Assembly (NCBI RefSeq): GCF_001750105.1
Contig: NZ_CP014143.1
Coordinates: 1,665,001-1,729,000 of the forward strand
Direction of reading: 5' to 3'
DNA: 64,000 bases
Origin: Microbulbifer aggregans
GTDB taxonomy: Bacteria; Pseudomonadota; Gammaproteobacteria; Pseudomonadales; Cellvibrionaceae
Made by a program: the position numbers and the translations under genes. The notes under the pieces were generated by a model, which had not been told where the DNA came from, did no database searches, and saw only the letters and a list, made by a program, of their open reading frames with translations. Shown in pieces: positions 8,326 to 16,144 of the stretch. Every line of letters starts with the position of its first letter. Position 1 is the first letter of the stretch.

Positions 8326-10269
8326 TTATGCCGGCGCGGAGTCTGTCGGCACAGGCTTACGGCCGCCAAACCACAGCCAGGCCGCGGCGGCAAGGATCGC
8401 AAGTTGCAGTGCAATGCCTTGCCACGTCGGGTAGATACCCAGCCAGTCAAAGGAGAAAGATACCGGCAGCGCGGTGATCGGGATCAGGGCGGCCTCCTGC
8501 AGTGCGGCCACGGCCTTGCCGGCGAGGACGAAGGACAGGCCCAGCAGGATCACGGTCGTTACCGAGAAGAACTTGCCGATGGGCAGGCGGGCTGAGTAGC
8601 GCACCATCGCCCAGCCGAACACGGCCAGCAGCGCCACTGCTGCGGCGAAACCACCCCACAGGGCAGAGGCCTGGCCGGTACCGGTCTGGGTTGCCAGGGC
8701 CTGGTAGAACAGGATGGTTTCAAAAATCTCGCGATAAACTGCAATAAAGGCCAGCCCCGCGATGCCCCAGAGTGCGCCGGAGCTGAGGCTACGATTGATA
8801 CGCTCGCGGATATACTGCTGCCAGTGGTCGGCATGTGTCTTGCTGTGCATCCAGAAGCCCACGTAAAACAGCACTGCAGCGGCGAGCATGGCGGCCACGC
8901 CTTCCATGATTTCACGGCTGGCGCCACTGATAGTGACCAGGTGCTGAGCTGCAAGCCAGGTCAGAAGTCCGGCAGCAAAAGCGCCGATCCAGCCAAGGTG
9001 CACATAGCGAACTGCGTCGTTGCGTCCGGTTTTGATCAGGATCGTAGTCAGAGCGATGACAACCAGCAGCGCTTCCAGCCCTTCGCGGAGCAGAATCAGC
9101 AGGCTGGCGACAAAGACCGCTGTACCGGAAAGGGTTTCGCCTGCCAGGATTTCCTCAGCCTCAGCCAGACGCTCCAGCACTGCAGAGACCTGGGCCTCCA
9201 CCACTGCCGGGGCGCTTTCTTTATTAAGCATGCCCCGAATTGCCAGCAAGTCCCGCTCGATGGATTGGCGTAGTGCCGGCGAGTGGGAGTCGAGCGCACT
9301 TTCCGCCAGTTCGAAACCGTCCAGGTAGGCGCTGATGGCCTGGGTGCGAGCGGCAGCATAGTCTCCCTGCTGGTAGGCAGTCAGGCTGGACTGCAGTTGT
9401 GTGCGGGCATAGTCAATGGGGCCAGCCCCTGATTGCGCCTGCGCCTTGAATAATGGCGTCGGGTCAGCACGCAGTGCGGCGATCGCCTCGGCGGCGAGTT
9501 CCGGCTTGTTCTCCTGCAAGACCTGCGGGCTGAACATCACCAGCTCTTCCAGCGAGAGCGGGACTGCATTGTCGCCGGCCGCAGGTGCTTCATCGAACGC
9601 CATGCCGCCGACATAGAAAGCCAGCGACCAGCGCTGCTGCTCTGACAGCTGTAAGAAGGCGCCCATGGACGTACCCTCAAGGCCCTCACTGATGGCGTCA
9701 TAGAGGCCGAGCAGGGAGCGGTTTTCCGCCCGTTCGCGGTCGTGGAAGTTGATCGGGGGGGGATCCAGCTGCGCGGCCAGTGGGCCATCACCCATGCCGG
9801 CTTCCCCGTGGCAGGCGGCACAGTTGTCCTGATAGAGCGCCGCCACCGTTTTCTCTTCCAGCAGGCTCTGTGGTAGGGAGAGTGCCGGTGCCAGGCTAAG
9901 AAGCTCGTGCCGTAGCCGGGCCGTGTGCCCCTTGATGACAGTGAGGGCGGACTTCGACTGGATGGCGGCCTGCAGTGCTCTGGCTTCGGTGCGGATGGCG
10001 TCAGCTGCGGTCGATTTGCCCAGGCGGGCTGAGGTATCGAGAAGCAGCTGGGAGAACTCCTCCATCTCTTCATATTCGCCCGCGTTGATGATCTCGCCTT
10101 CTGCGACCGCTTCGGAGTAATCCACCCCGATGTACTCCGCCACCTGCATCAGCTGTCGCATCTCCTGCGGCGTGACAGCTTGTTCACTGCCCGCGGCGAA
10201 TGCCTGGCATGACATCAACAGTGTCAGGATCAGTGGAACGGAGTGGCGCATAAAAGTGAAAGGGCGCAT
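8326..10269 (-). CDS. FTR1 family iron permease with N-terminal cytochrome c domain
   Basis: The protein combines a signal peptide, a periplasmic c-type cytochrome domain and a C-terminal FTR1 permease with about seven TM helices. The heme motif CAACH is followed by a distal MGAF methionine candidate. The permease carries the iron-binding REGLE motif and a second acidic REIFE motif. Such proteins import iron, with the cytochrome probably handling the electron step. I chose the ATG at 10269, giving a signal peptide ending near QAFA. A GTG at 10293 and an ATG at 10251 are alternatives, and none has a strong Shine-Dalgarno. A Fur-box-like site lies at 10332-10350 upstream, consistent with iron repression. 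The gene contains an eight-base homopolymer (9755-9762). Confidence 0.93.
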   Translation of the reverse strand: MRPFTFMRHSVPLILTLLMSCQAFAAGSEQAVTPQEMRQLMQVAEYIGVDYSEAVAEGEIINAGEYEEMEEFSQLLLDTSARLGKSTAADAIRTEARALQAAIQSKSALTVIKGHTARLRHELLSLAPALSLPQSLLEEKTVAALYQDNCAACHGEAGMGDGPLAAQLDPPPINFHDRERAENRSLLGLYDAISEGLEGTSMGAFLQLSEQQRWSLAFYVGGMAFDEAPAAGDNAVPLSLEELVMFSPQVLQENKPELAAEAIAALRADPTPLFKAQAQSGAGPIDYARTQLQSSLTAYQQGDYAAARTQAISAYLDGFELAESALDSHSPALRQSIERDLLAIRGMLNKESAPAVVEAQVSAVLERLAEAEEILAGETLSGTAVFVASLLILLREGLEALLVVIALTTILIKTGRNDAVRYVHLGWIGAFAAGLLTWLAAQHLVTISGASREIMEGVAAMLAAAVLFYVGFWMHSKTHADHWQQYIRERINRSLSSGALWGIAGLAFIAVYREIFETILFYQALATQTGTGQASALWGGFAAAVALLAVFGWAMVRYSARLPIGKFFSVTTVILLGLSFVLAGKAVAALQEAALIPITALPVSFSFDWLGIYPTWQGIALQLAILAAAAWLWFGGRKPVPTDSAPA

Positions 10270-10331
10270 GAAGGTTCTGCTCACAGTTGTCACGGGCGGG
10301 GCCGCGGATGGGACATGATAAAGATCGCAAT

Positions 10332-10350
10332 ATTATTGATAATTATTCTC
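10332..10350. promoter_or_regulatory. Fur-box-like operator upstream of FTR1 gene
   Basis: The 19 bases ATTATTGATAATTATTCTC match the classical Fur consensus GATAATGATAATCATTATC at 14 of 19 positions by my count. The site lies about 60 bp before the FTR1 start, in the divergent gap shared with the peroxidase operon. Confidence 0.65.
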
Positions 10351-10433
10351 AGTTTAAACCCCCGGACCGTCATCTGTCTCGATACCCGTACCAATGTGCC
10401 CCTCGCAAGTCAGGAGGAAAACTTGCAAATACT

Positions 10434-10460
10434 ATTGTGCACAATTAAATTGTCCACAAT
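10434..10460. promoter_or_regulatory. OhrR-type palindromic operator
   Basis: A 27-bp region is palindromic apart from the axis and two further positions. Its core ACAATTAAATTGT (10441-10453) is the OhrR/MarR box type, and outer arms ATTGTG and CACAAT extend it. It sits 20 bp before the peroxidase start, and ohrR is the second gene of that operon, so autorepression relieved by organic peroxide is the natural reading. Confidence 0.75.
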
Positions 10461-10479
10461 CTAAAAAGGGAGGAAAAGC

Positions 10480-10959
10480 ATGAGTGAACTTTACCAGCAG
10501 TCGCTGCAAACCCAGGATGGCCGTGAGACCACCCTGAACGAGCATGCCGGCAAGGTGCTGTTGATTGTGAATACCGCCAGTAAGTGTGGATTCACTCCGC
10601 AGTACAAAGGACTGGAAGCCGTCTACCAGAAGTACCGCGACCGCGGCTTCGAGGTGCTGGGATTTCCCTGCAACCAGTTTGGCGGGCAGGAGCCGGGCAC
10701 GGACGAAGAGATCCAGTCTTTCTGTGAGCTCAACTACGGCGTCAGCTTTCCCCTGTACTCCAAGGTCGAGGTGAACGGTGACAACGCCCATCCGCTGTTT
10801 CGCGCGCTGAAGAAAGAAGCGCCGGGCCTGCTCGGCACCGAGGCGATCAAGTGGAACTTCACCAAATTTCTGGTGAATCGCGACGGGCAGGTAGTGAAGC
10901 GTTTTGCACCCAAGGACAAGCCCGAGTCCCTGGAAGCCGAGATCGAGGCACTGCTCTGA
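10480..10959 (+). CDS. Glutathione peroxidase family thiol peroxidase
   Basis: The 159-residue protein reduces hydrogen and organic hydroperoxides using thioredoxin or glutathione. The active-site elements are clear. The peroxidatic Cys is in NTASKCGFTPQ (about residue 36). The Gln is in FPCNQFGGQEP (about 70). The Trp/Asn pair is in KWNFTKFLV (about 126). The length is normal for a bacterial BtuE/Gpx protein. AAGGGAGG precedes the ATG. The stop codon overlaps the next ATG (TGATG), so the gene is coupled with ohrR. Regulation by the OhrR palindrome just upstream is expected. Confidence 0.96.
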   Translation: MSELYQQSLQTQDGRETTLNEHAGKVLLIVNTASKCGFTPQYKGLEAVYQKYRDRGFEVLGFPCNQFGGQEPGTDEEIQSFCELNYGVSFPLYSKVEVNGDNAHPLFRALKKEAPGLLGTEAIKWNFTKFLVNRDGQVVKRFAPKDKPESLEAEIEALL

Positions 10960-11453
10960 TGCCAGTGCCGCCGCGGCCATCGGTTGCCCCGTGCGAGAGC
11001 GACGACCCTCTCGCGCTGGGTAACCAGCTCTGTTTTGCGCTGTATGCGGCTTCGCGCACCGTGACCCGTGCCTACCAGCCAATGTTGAACGAGATGGGTA
11101 TCACCTATCCGCAGTATCTGGTGCTGTTGGCACTGTGGCCCTGGGACCGGGATGGTGATGGGCCGGCCACCGTGGGGGCGCTCGGGCAGCGCCTGTTGCT
11201 GGATTCCGGCACCCTGACCCCGCTGCTGAAGCGCATGGAAACCGCAGGGCTGGTAGAGCGTCGGCGCAGTGCCGCCGATGAACGGGTGACGGAAATTCTG
11301 CTCACTGATACAGGTCGTGCGCTTGAGAATTCTGCCCGGGACTGGCTGCAAGGCTCCGCTCGTGTCGGGGACCTGGACCGCGAGGGGCTTGCGGAGCTTC
11401 GCCGGGGCCTGTGGCGGTTGATCGATGACCTCGGCCGGGCTTCTGGTGAGTAG
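10959..11453 (+). CDS. ohrR: OhrR-type MarR family organic-peroxide sensor repressor
   Basis: The ATG at 10959 overlaps the peroxidase stop by one base and gives a 164-residue protein, the usual MarR length. The sensing cysteine is Cys25 in the OhrR signature LGNQLCFALYAASR. The winged-helix DNA-binding region follows (TVGALGQRLLLDSGTLTPLL and the wing RRSAADERV). OhrR represses peroxide-defence genes and is released when the Cys is oxidised by organic hydroperoxides. The linked partner here is a Gpx-type peroxidase rather than the usual ohr gene, which is slightly unusual. Confidence 0.93.
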   Translation: MPVPPRPSVAPCESDDPLALGNQLCFALYAASRTVTRAYQPMLNEMGITYPQYLVLLALWPWDRDGDGPATVGALGQRLLLDSGTLTPLLKRMETAGLVERRRSAADERVTEILLTDTGRALENSARDWLQGSARVGDLDREGLAELRRGLWRLIDDLGRASGE

Positions 11454-11787
11454 GATGGCTATTGCAGAAAATCGATCATTCCGTGTTAAATCACACCCTC
11501 AAGTTTGCAGGAAGCGGCTTTTTTAGGATGGGCATTGATCTGCCGTCTTGGTGAGTCTATAGTCGGCGTTCTCGACATCGATTGAAACCGAACACCACCA
11601 TGCACGCTGCAAAGCTCTCTCTCTGGCTCCGATGCCGACCCACCGCACCTACGCTGCGACTAGCCCGCTGTGGCAGATAATTTTATTTCGACCCCCTCCG
11701 GCAGAATTCCACACTGTATGTTGATCAGCGCGTAGACAGCGGCGAAGGCGCTGTTTAGCCTCGCTCTATACGAGGAGATGAGCACCG
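11454..11787 (+). other. leuA upstream leader region
   Basis: This 334-bp gap upstream of leuA holds a short Leu-containing reading frame (11600-11680, listed separately). It also holds two weak inverted repeats before the leuA start: CAGCG/CGCTG around 11739-11752, and CCTCG/CGAGG around 11759-11775. No clear U-tract attenuator is visible. Confidence 0.4.
11600..11680 (+). CDS. Possible leu leader peptide
   Basis: A 26-codon frame contains five leucine codons (CTC at codons 6, 8 and 10, CTG at 19, CTA at 21) and one Trp. It ends about 107 bp before leuA. Leu-rich leader peptides control leuA by attenuation in enterobacteria. Against the call, the Leu codons are not consecutive, there is no clear Shine-Dalgarno, and there is no obvious U-rich attenuator. 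It may be chance. Confidence 0.25.
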   Translation: MHAAKLSLWLRCRPTAPTLRLARCGR

Positions 11788-13323
11788 ATGAATACCAATA
11801 AAGATAAATTAGTCATTTTTGATACCACGCTCCGTGACGGCGAACAGAGCCCCGGGGCCTCCATGACCAAAGACGAGAAGATCCGCATCGCGCGCATGCT
11901 CGAGCGCATGCAGGTGGATGTGATCGAGGCCGGCTTCGCCATCGCCAGTCAGGGTGATTTCGAGGCGGTGCAGGCTGTCGCCGAAACCGTCAAGGACTCA
12001 CGGGTGTGCAGCCTCGCGCGCGCCGTGGGCCCGGATATCATCCGCGCCGGTGAGGCGCTCAAAAAGGCCAACGCCTCCCGCATCCATACCTTTATCGCCA
12101 CCTCCCCGATCCATATGAAGTACAAGCTGCAGATGGAGCCGGAGAAGGTGCTGGAGCAGGCGGTCGCGGCGGTAAAGCACGCGCGCCAGTTTACCGACGA
12201 CGTGGAGTTTTCCCTCGAGGACGGCAGCCGCTCTGAGCCGGACTTCATGTACCGTATTATCGAGGCGGTGATCGCCGCCGGCGCCGGCACCATCAATATT
12301 CCGGATACCGTCGGCTATGGTGAGCCGGAAGAGTACGGGGCCATGTTCAAGCGCGTGATCGAGAACGTGCCCAATTCCGATAAGGCCATTTTCTCCACCC
12401 ATTGCCACAATGACCTGGGTCTGGCGGTGGCCAACTCCCTGTCGGCGGTGATGAACGGTGTGCGCCAGGTGGAGTGCACCATCAACGGCCTTGGCGAACG
12501 CGCCGGAAATGCCTCACTGGAAGAGATCGTGATGGCCGTGCGCACCCGCCAGGATCTGTATCCGGTGGATACCCGGATCGATGCCAGCCATATCGTGCCC
12601 ACTTCGCGGCTGGTCTCCTCCATCACCGGCTTCCCAGTACAACCCAACAAAGCCATCGTCGGGGCCAACGCCTTCGCGCACGAGTCCGGTATTCACCAAG
12701 ACGGCGTGCTCAAGCATCGTGAAACCTACGAAATCATGCGCGCCGAGGACGTGGGCTGGGGCCAGAACCGCCTGGTGCTGGGCAAGCACTCCGGCCGCGC
12801 CGCAGTGAAAGCGCGCTATGAAGAGCTGGGGGTGACGTTTGACGATCCGGTAGAATTCCAGATCGTCTTCCAGCGCTTCAAGGACCTGGCGGACAAGAAG
12901 CACGAGATCTTCGATGAGGATCTGCAGTCCATTGTCGCCGGTGGCGAAGAGCCGGTAGAGCACTATCGCCTCGCTGCGCTCGATGTCCACAGCCGCAGCG
13001 GCAACCGCCCGCAGGCGCAGCTGCAGCTGATGATCGACGGCGAAGAGGTCAGTGCTACAGCCGATGGCAGCGGCCCGGTGGACGCGACCTTCAAGGCCAT
13101 CGAATCAGTAGTGAACAGCAACGCCGACCTCAAGCTCTACTCGGTCAACGCCGTTACCCAGGGTACCGATTCCCAGGGCAGTGTGACCGTGCGCCTGGAG
13201 CGCAATGGTCGACTCGTCAATGGCGTGGGAGCGGACACCGATATCCTGGTGGCCTCTGCCCAGGCATACCTGGATGCCCTCAATTTGCTCGCCAGCGGTG
13301 AGCCCAAGCGACAGGGCGTCTGA
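11788..13323 (+). CDS. leuA: 2-isopropylmalate synthase
   Basis: LeuA condenses acetyl-CoA with 2-oxoisovalerate, the first committed step of leucine synthesis. The 511-residue protein has the HMGL-like TIM-barrel start [17 protein letters not shown]. The metal-binding motif is [13 protein letters not shown] and the substrate loop is [15 protein letters not shown] full C-terminal LeuA regulatory domain (about 395-505) mediates leucine feedback. The length fits the E. coli-type enzyme. GAGGAG precedes the ATG. leuB/C/D are not adjacent. The next gene overlaps the stop by one base. Confidence 0.97.
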   Translation: MNTNKDKLVIFDTTLRDGEQSPGASMTKDEKIRIARMLERMQVDVIEAGFAIASQGDFEAVQAVAETVKDSRVCSLARAVGPDIIRAGEALKKANASRIHTFIATSPIHMKYKLQMEPEKVLEQAVAAVKHARQFTDDVEFSLEDGSRSEPDFMYRIIEAVIAAGAGTINIPDTVGYGEPEEYGAMFKRVIENVPNSDKAIFSTHCHNDLGLAVANSLSAVMNGVRQVECTINGLGERAGNASLEEIVMAVRTRQDLYPVDTRIDASHIVPTSRLVSSITGFPVQPNKAIVGANAFAHESGIHQDGVLKHRETYEIMRAEDVGWGQNRLVLGKHSGRAAVKARYEELGVTFDDPVEFQIVFQRFKDLADKKHEIFDEDLQSIVAGGEEPVEHYRLAALDVHSRSGNRPQAQLQLMIDGEEVSATADGSGPVDATFKAIESVVNSNADLKLYSVNAVTQGTDSQGSVTVRLERNGRLVNGVGADTDILVASAQAYLDALNLLASGEPKRQGV

Positions 13324-14111
13324 TGCACGAGTTACACCGGGCAGAGTATCTGGAGGCGCTGGGTATCCCCACCTACGTGCCGCGCTATGTGTTGCCGCTG
13401 GCGCCCGCGCCGCAGCAGGCAGCGCTACCGGTAGCGGCGCAGGAGCCGGTGGCCAACCCGCTACCACGCAGTGCCGACCAGATTCTCGACTCGGTGGCTC
13501 GAGAGGCCCCTGCCACAGAGCTGCAACCAAGTGCGCCGCAGGCACAGGCGCCACAGGTGACCCGGGAGCTGGAGTCCCTAAGGGCCGATACCCGCGCCCC
13601 GGCCACTGCAGAGTCGGTGGTAGCACCGGTGGCCGAGTCGAAGCAGAGCCGTGTGGAGCCGTTTGTACTCAGCTGCTGGTGGCTCGGTGATGAGCTGCTG
13701 GCGGTCGACAGCCGCGAGCCCGGAGCGGCCCTGCCGGTGGAGGCTTTATTCAACAATATTGCCCGCGCCCTGGGCTGGCACGATCTGTCCCGGGAGCAGG
13801 ACCGTTTGCGCTGGCCTCTGGCGGAAAACCGCTTTGCTGCGGCGGCCAATGCCAGTGATGCCCGTGATACCTGCTCCATCTGGCTGGAGGCCGCTAGTGC
13901 GCGCCGGCCGGTCAAATCCATCTGGCTGATGGGGCAGCAGGCTCGGGAATACTGTTCCCCGATTCCGCTGGAGGGCGAAGTTGCCGAGTGGAATGGCATC
14001 CGTCTGCTGTCGATGCCGAGCCTTTCTGAACTGCTGCAGGCGCCGGAGCGCAAGCGCGATGTCTGGCAGTTACTGCAGTCGGTCTATCCAGAACAGACCC
14101 GCGCCCGGTGA
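13323..14111 (+). CDS. holD: HolD-like (DNA polymerase III psi) protein with long Pro/Ala linker
   Basis: The 262-residue protein starts with a short segment resembling the clamp-loader psi N-terminus (EYLEALGIPTYVPR, compared with LQQLGI..W..R in E. coli). A Pro/Ala/Gln-rich insertion follows (about 28-110), then a globular part (about 113-258). That part ends with LSELLQAPERKRDVWQLL, similar to the psi C-terminus pattern LTDLRANPTARAALWQQI. In E. coli holD is directly followed by rimI, and here rimI overlaps this stop by four bases. Psi links the clamp loader to chi and SSB. The assignment rests on end motifs remembered from E. coli plus synteny. The length is about double that of E. coli psi. 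Confidence 0.65.
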   Translation: MHELHRAEYLEALGIPTYVPRYVLPLAPAPQQAALPVAAQEPVANPLPRSADQILDSVAREAPATELQPSAPQAQAPQVTRELESLRADTRAPATAESVVAPVAESKQSRVEPFVLSCWWLGDELLAVDSREPGAALPVEALFNNIARALGWHDLSREQDRLRWPLAENRFAAAANASDARDTCSIWLEAASARRPVKSIWLMGQQAREYCSPIPLEGEVAEWNGIRLLSMPSLSELLQAPERKRDVWQLLQSVYPEQTRAR

Positions 14112-14590
14112 ATTCCGGGCTTCTCTCCCTGCCCGAGCTCCCCGGGTCGGTGCTGCGGCTAGCAGGAGAGGGTGACTGTGCCCCCCTTGCCGCACTCGCC
14201 CGCAGCGCCCATTCTCACCCCTGGAGCGAACAGCAGTTTCTCGATAGCGTGCGCGCCGGTCACCAGTGCTGGTTACTCACTGCGTCTGACGGTGCCGCCG
14301 TGGCGAGTTGTGTGCTGATGCCCCTGCCGGATGCGGTCGAGGTTCTGGATGTGGCGGTCTCCCCCCAGTGGCGACGTCGCGGCATTGCCCGGGCACTGCT
14401 GTCGGCCCTGCTCGAGTGGCTGCCGGAAACGGCAGAATCGGTGCTGCTGGAAGCGCGCGCCGGCAATACCGCGGCACTGGCCCTTTACCGCGGCCTCGGC
14501 TTTCGCGAAGATGGCGTCCGCCGCAATTACTACCCGGCTGAACATGGTGCGCGGGAAGACGCGGTACTGATGAGTCTGCCATTGCGCTAA
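14108..14590 (+). CDS. rimI: Ribosomal protein S18-alanine N-acetyltransferase
   Basis: The 160-residue GNAT protein acetylates the N-terminus of ribosomal protein S18. The acetyl-CoA-binding loop VSPQWRRRGIARALL (about 83-97) and the EARAGNTAALALYRGLGF segment (about 117-134) are classical RimI features. So is the C-terminal RRNYYP motif, which carries the catalytic Tyr. The GTG start overlaps the HolD-like stop (GTGA). The holD-rimI order is shared with E. coli. Confidence 0.93.
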   Translation: MNSGLLSLPELPGSVLRLAGEGDCAPLAALARSAHSHPWSEQQFLDSVRAGHQCWLLTASDGAAVASCVLMPLPDAVEVLDVAVSPQWRRRGIARALLSALLEWLPETAESVLLEARAGNTAALALYRGLGFREDGVRRNYYPAEHGAREDAVLMSLPLR

Positions 14591-14701
14591 TCCCGCAAGC
14601 TGCGCGCCCCTTCACGCAGTACCGGCTGCCCACTTCGCGATCCAATCGTCGCGGTCCAAGCATCCATAATCCAAGCAACAGTAACGACCGAACAATATTC
14701 C

Positions 14702-16081
14702 ATGGCCATAGCCGCAAGAAATCCATCGCTCACCGAAGGTCCCGTCGCAGGGCATCTGCGCCGACTCGCCCTGCCGATGGTATGGGGCATCCTCGCCACC
14801 ATGTCGTTCAATGTGGTGGACACCTATTTCGTTGCCCAGCTGGGCAGCGCGCCGCTGGCCGCCATGAGTTTCAGCTTCCCGGTAGTGATGGTGATCAACA
14901 GTTTCGCCATCGGCCTCGGTGCCGGTACCTCCTCAGCGGTGGCGCGGGCCTTTGGGGCCGGCGATACCGCGCGGGTGCGGCGCCTGGTCACCGATGCCTC
15001 GTTGCTGGCGCTGCTGATCGCTGTCGTGATCAGTGCCATCGGCCTGCTCACGATCGAGCCCCTGTTCCACCTGCTCGGTGCCCAGCCGGAGATGCTGCCA
15101 CTGATCGCCGATTACATGGTGATCTGGTACCTGGGGGCGATTTTCGCCGTGGTGCCGATGGTGGCACTGTCCGCCCTGCGCGGTATCGGCAACAGTGCCA
15201 TCACTGGTCGCATCATGGTGGGGGTGGCGTTGTTCAACCTGATCCTCGACCCCTTGCTGATCTTCGGTCTGCTGGGTTTCCCGCGCCTGGAGCTGCAGGG
15301 GGCGGCCCTGTCCACAGTGATCGCCCGCAGCCTGAGCTTTTTTGCTGCCTTCTACTTTCTCGGCGTGCGCGAGCGCCTTCTGGCGCCACCCAGCAGGGTG
15401 CTGGCGCAGCTGTTGGCTTCCTGGCGCGCAGTGCTGGCCGTGGGGCTGCCGGCCATCGCCACCAACGTGATCATTCCGATGGCTGGCGGTGTGGTGGTGG
15501 CGCTGGTAGCTGTGCACGGTGCAGATGCGGTGGCGGGTCTTGGTATTGCTCTGCGTATCGAGCCGCTGGCACTGATTGTCTTCTACGCCCTGTCGTCGGT
15601 GGTTGGTCCTTTCATGGGGCAGAATGCCGGAGCAGAGAAGCCGGGGCGGATGCAGCTGACCGTCAGCGTGTTGGCCCGTTTCTGTTGCGGATTCGGCCTG
15701 TGTCTGGCGCTGGTACTGTTCCTGGTGGGGGAGCCGGTCGCCGGGCTCTTCAGCGACTCGCCGGAGGTCCTGGCGGTGGCCGTGGCCTACCTGACTCTGG
15801 TGCCGTTCAGTTACGCCGGCTACGGCTTCGTCATGTCGGCCAATGCGGCGTTCAATGGCCTGGGCCGACCGCTGCCGGCCACGATGATCTCTTTCCTGCG
15901 GGTGCTCGGTATCTACCTGCCGCTGGCATGGGTGGGCAATCAGCTGTGGGGGATCACCGGTCTCTTCGCGGCAACGGCGGCGGCCAACCTGATTGTCGGG
16001 GCGCTGGCCTGGTGGTGGCTGCGGCGCACCGTGCACGGGTACGGGACCGCTGCCGAAGCGGGAGAGGAGCGCCTCGCCTGA
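14702..16081 (+). CDS. MATE family multidrug efflux transporter
   Basis: The 459-residue integral membrane protein has about 12 TM helices in two homologous halves. The family hallmarks are PMVWGILATMSFNVVDTYFVAQLG (here split across TM1) and the matching second-half segment LPAIATNVIIPMAGGVV. MATE pumps export cationic compounds in exchange for sodium or protons. It starts 111 bp after rimI with a weak ribosome site, so it may be transcribed separately. It is convergent with pepP. No terminator is evident in the 63-bp gap. Confidence 0.93.
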   Translation: MAIAARNPSLTEGPVAGHLRRLALPMVWGILATMSFNVVDTYFVAQLGSAPLAAMSFSFPVVMVINSFAIGLGAGTSSAVARAFGAGDTARVRRLVTDASLLALLIAVVISAIGLLTIEPLFHLLGAQPEMLPLIADYMVIWYLGAIFAVVPMVALSALRGIGNSAITGRIMVGVALFNLILDPLLIFGLLGFPRLELQGAALSTVIARSLSFFAAFYFLGVRERLLAPPSRVLAQLLASWRAVLAVGLPAIATNVIIPMAGGVVVALVAVHGADAVAGLGIALRIEPLALIVFYALSSVVGPFMGQNAGAEKPGRMQLTVSVLARFCCGFGLCLALVLFLVGEPVAGLFSDSPEVLAVAVAYLTLVPFSYAGYGFVMSANAAFNGLGRPLPATMISFLRVLGIYLPLAWVGNQLWGITGLFAATAAANLIVGALAWWWLRRTVHGYGTAAEAGEERLA

Positions 16082-16144
16082 CACTGGCCGGAGGCTGCGC
16101 AAGCAACTCCGGAGTCCATTCCTCCCCCGTAGCCGTTGGGGGGG

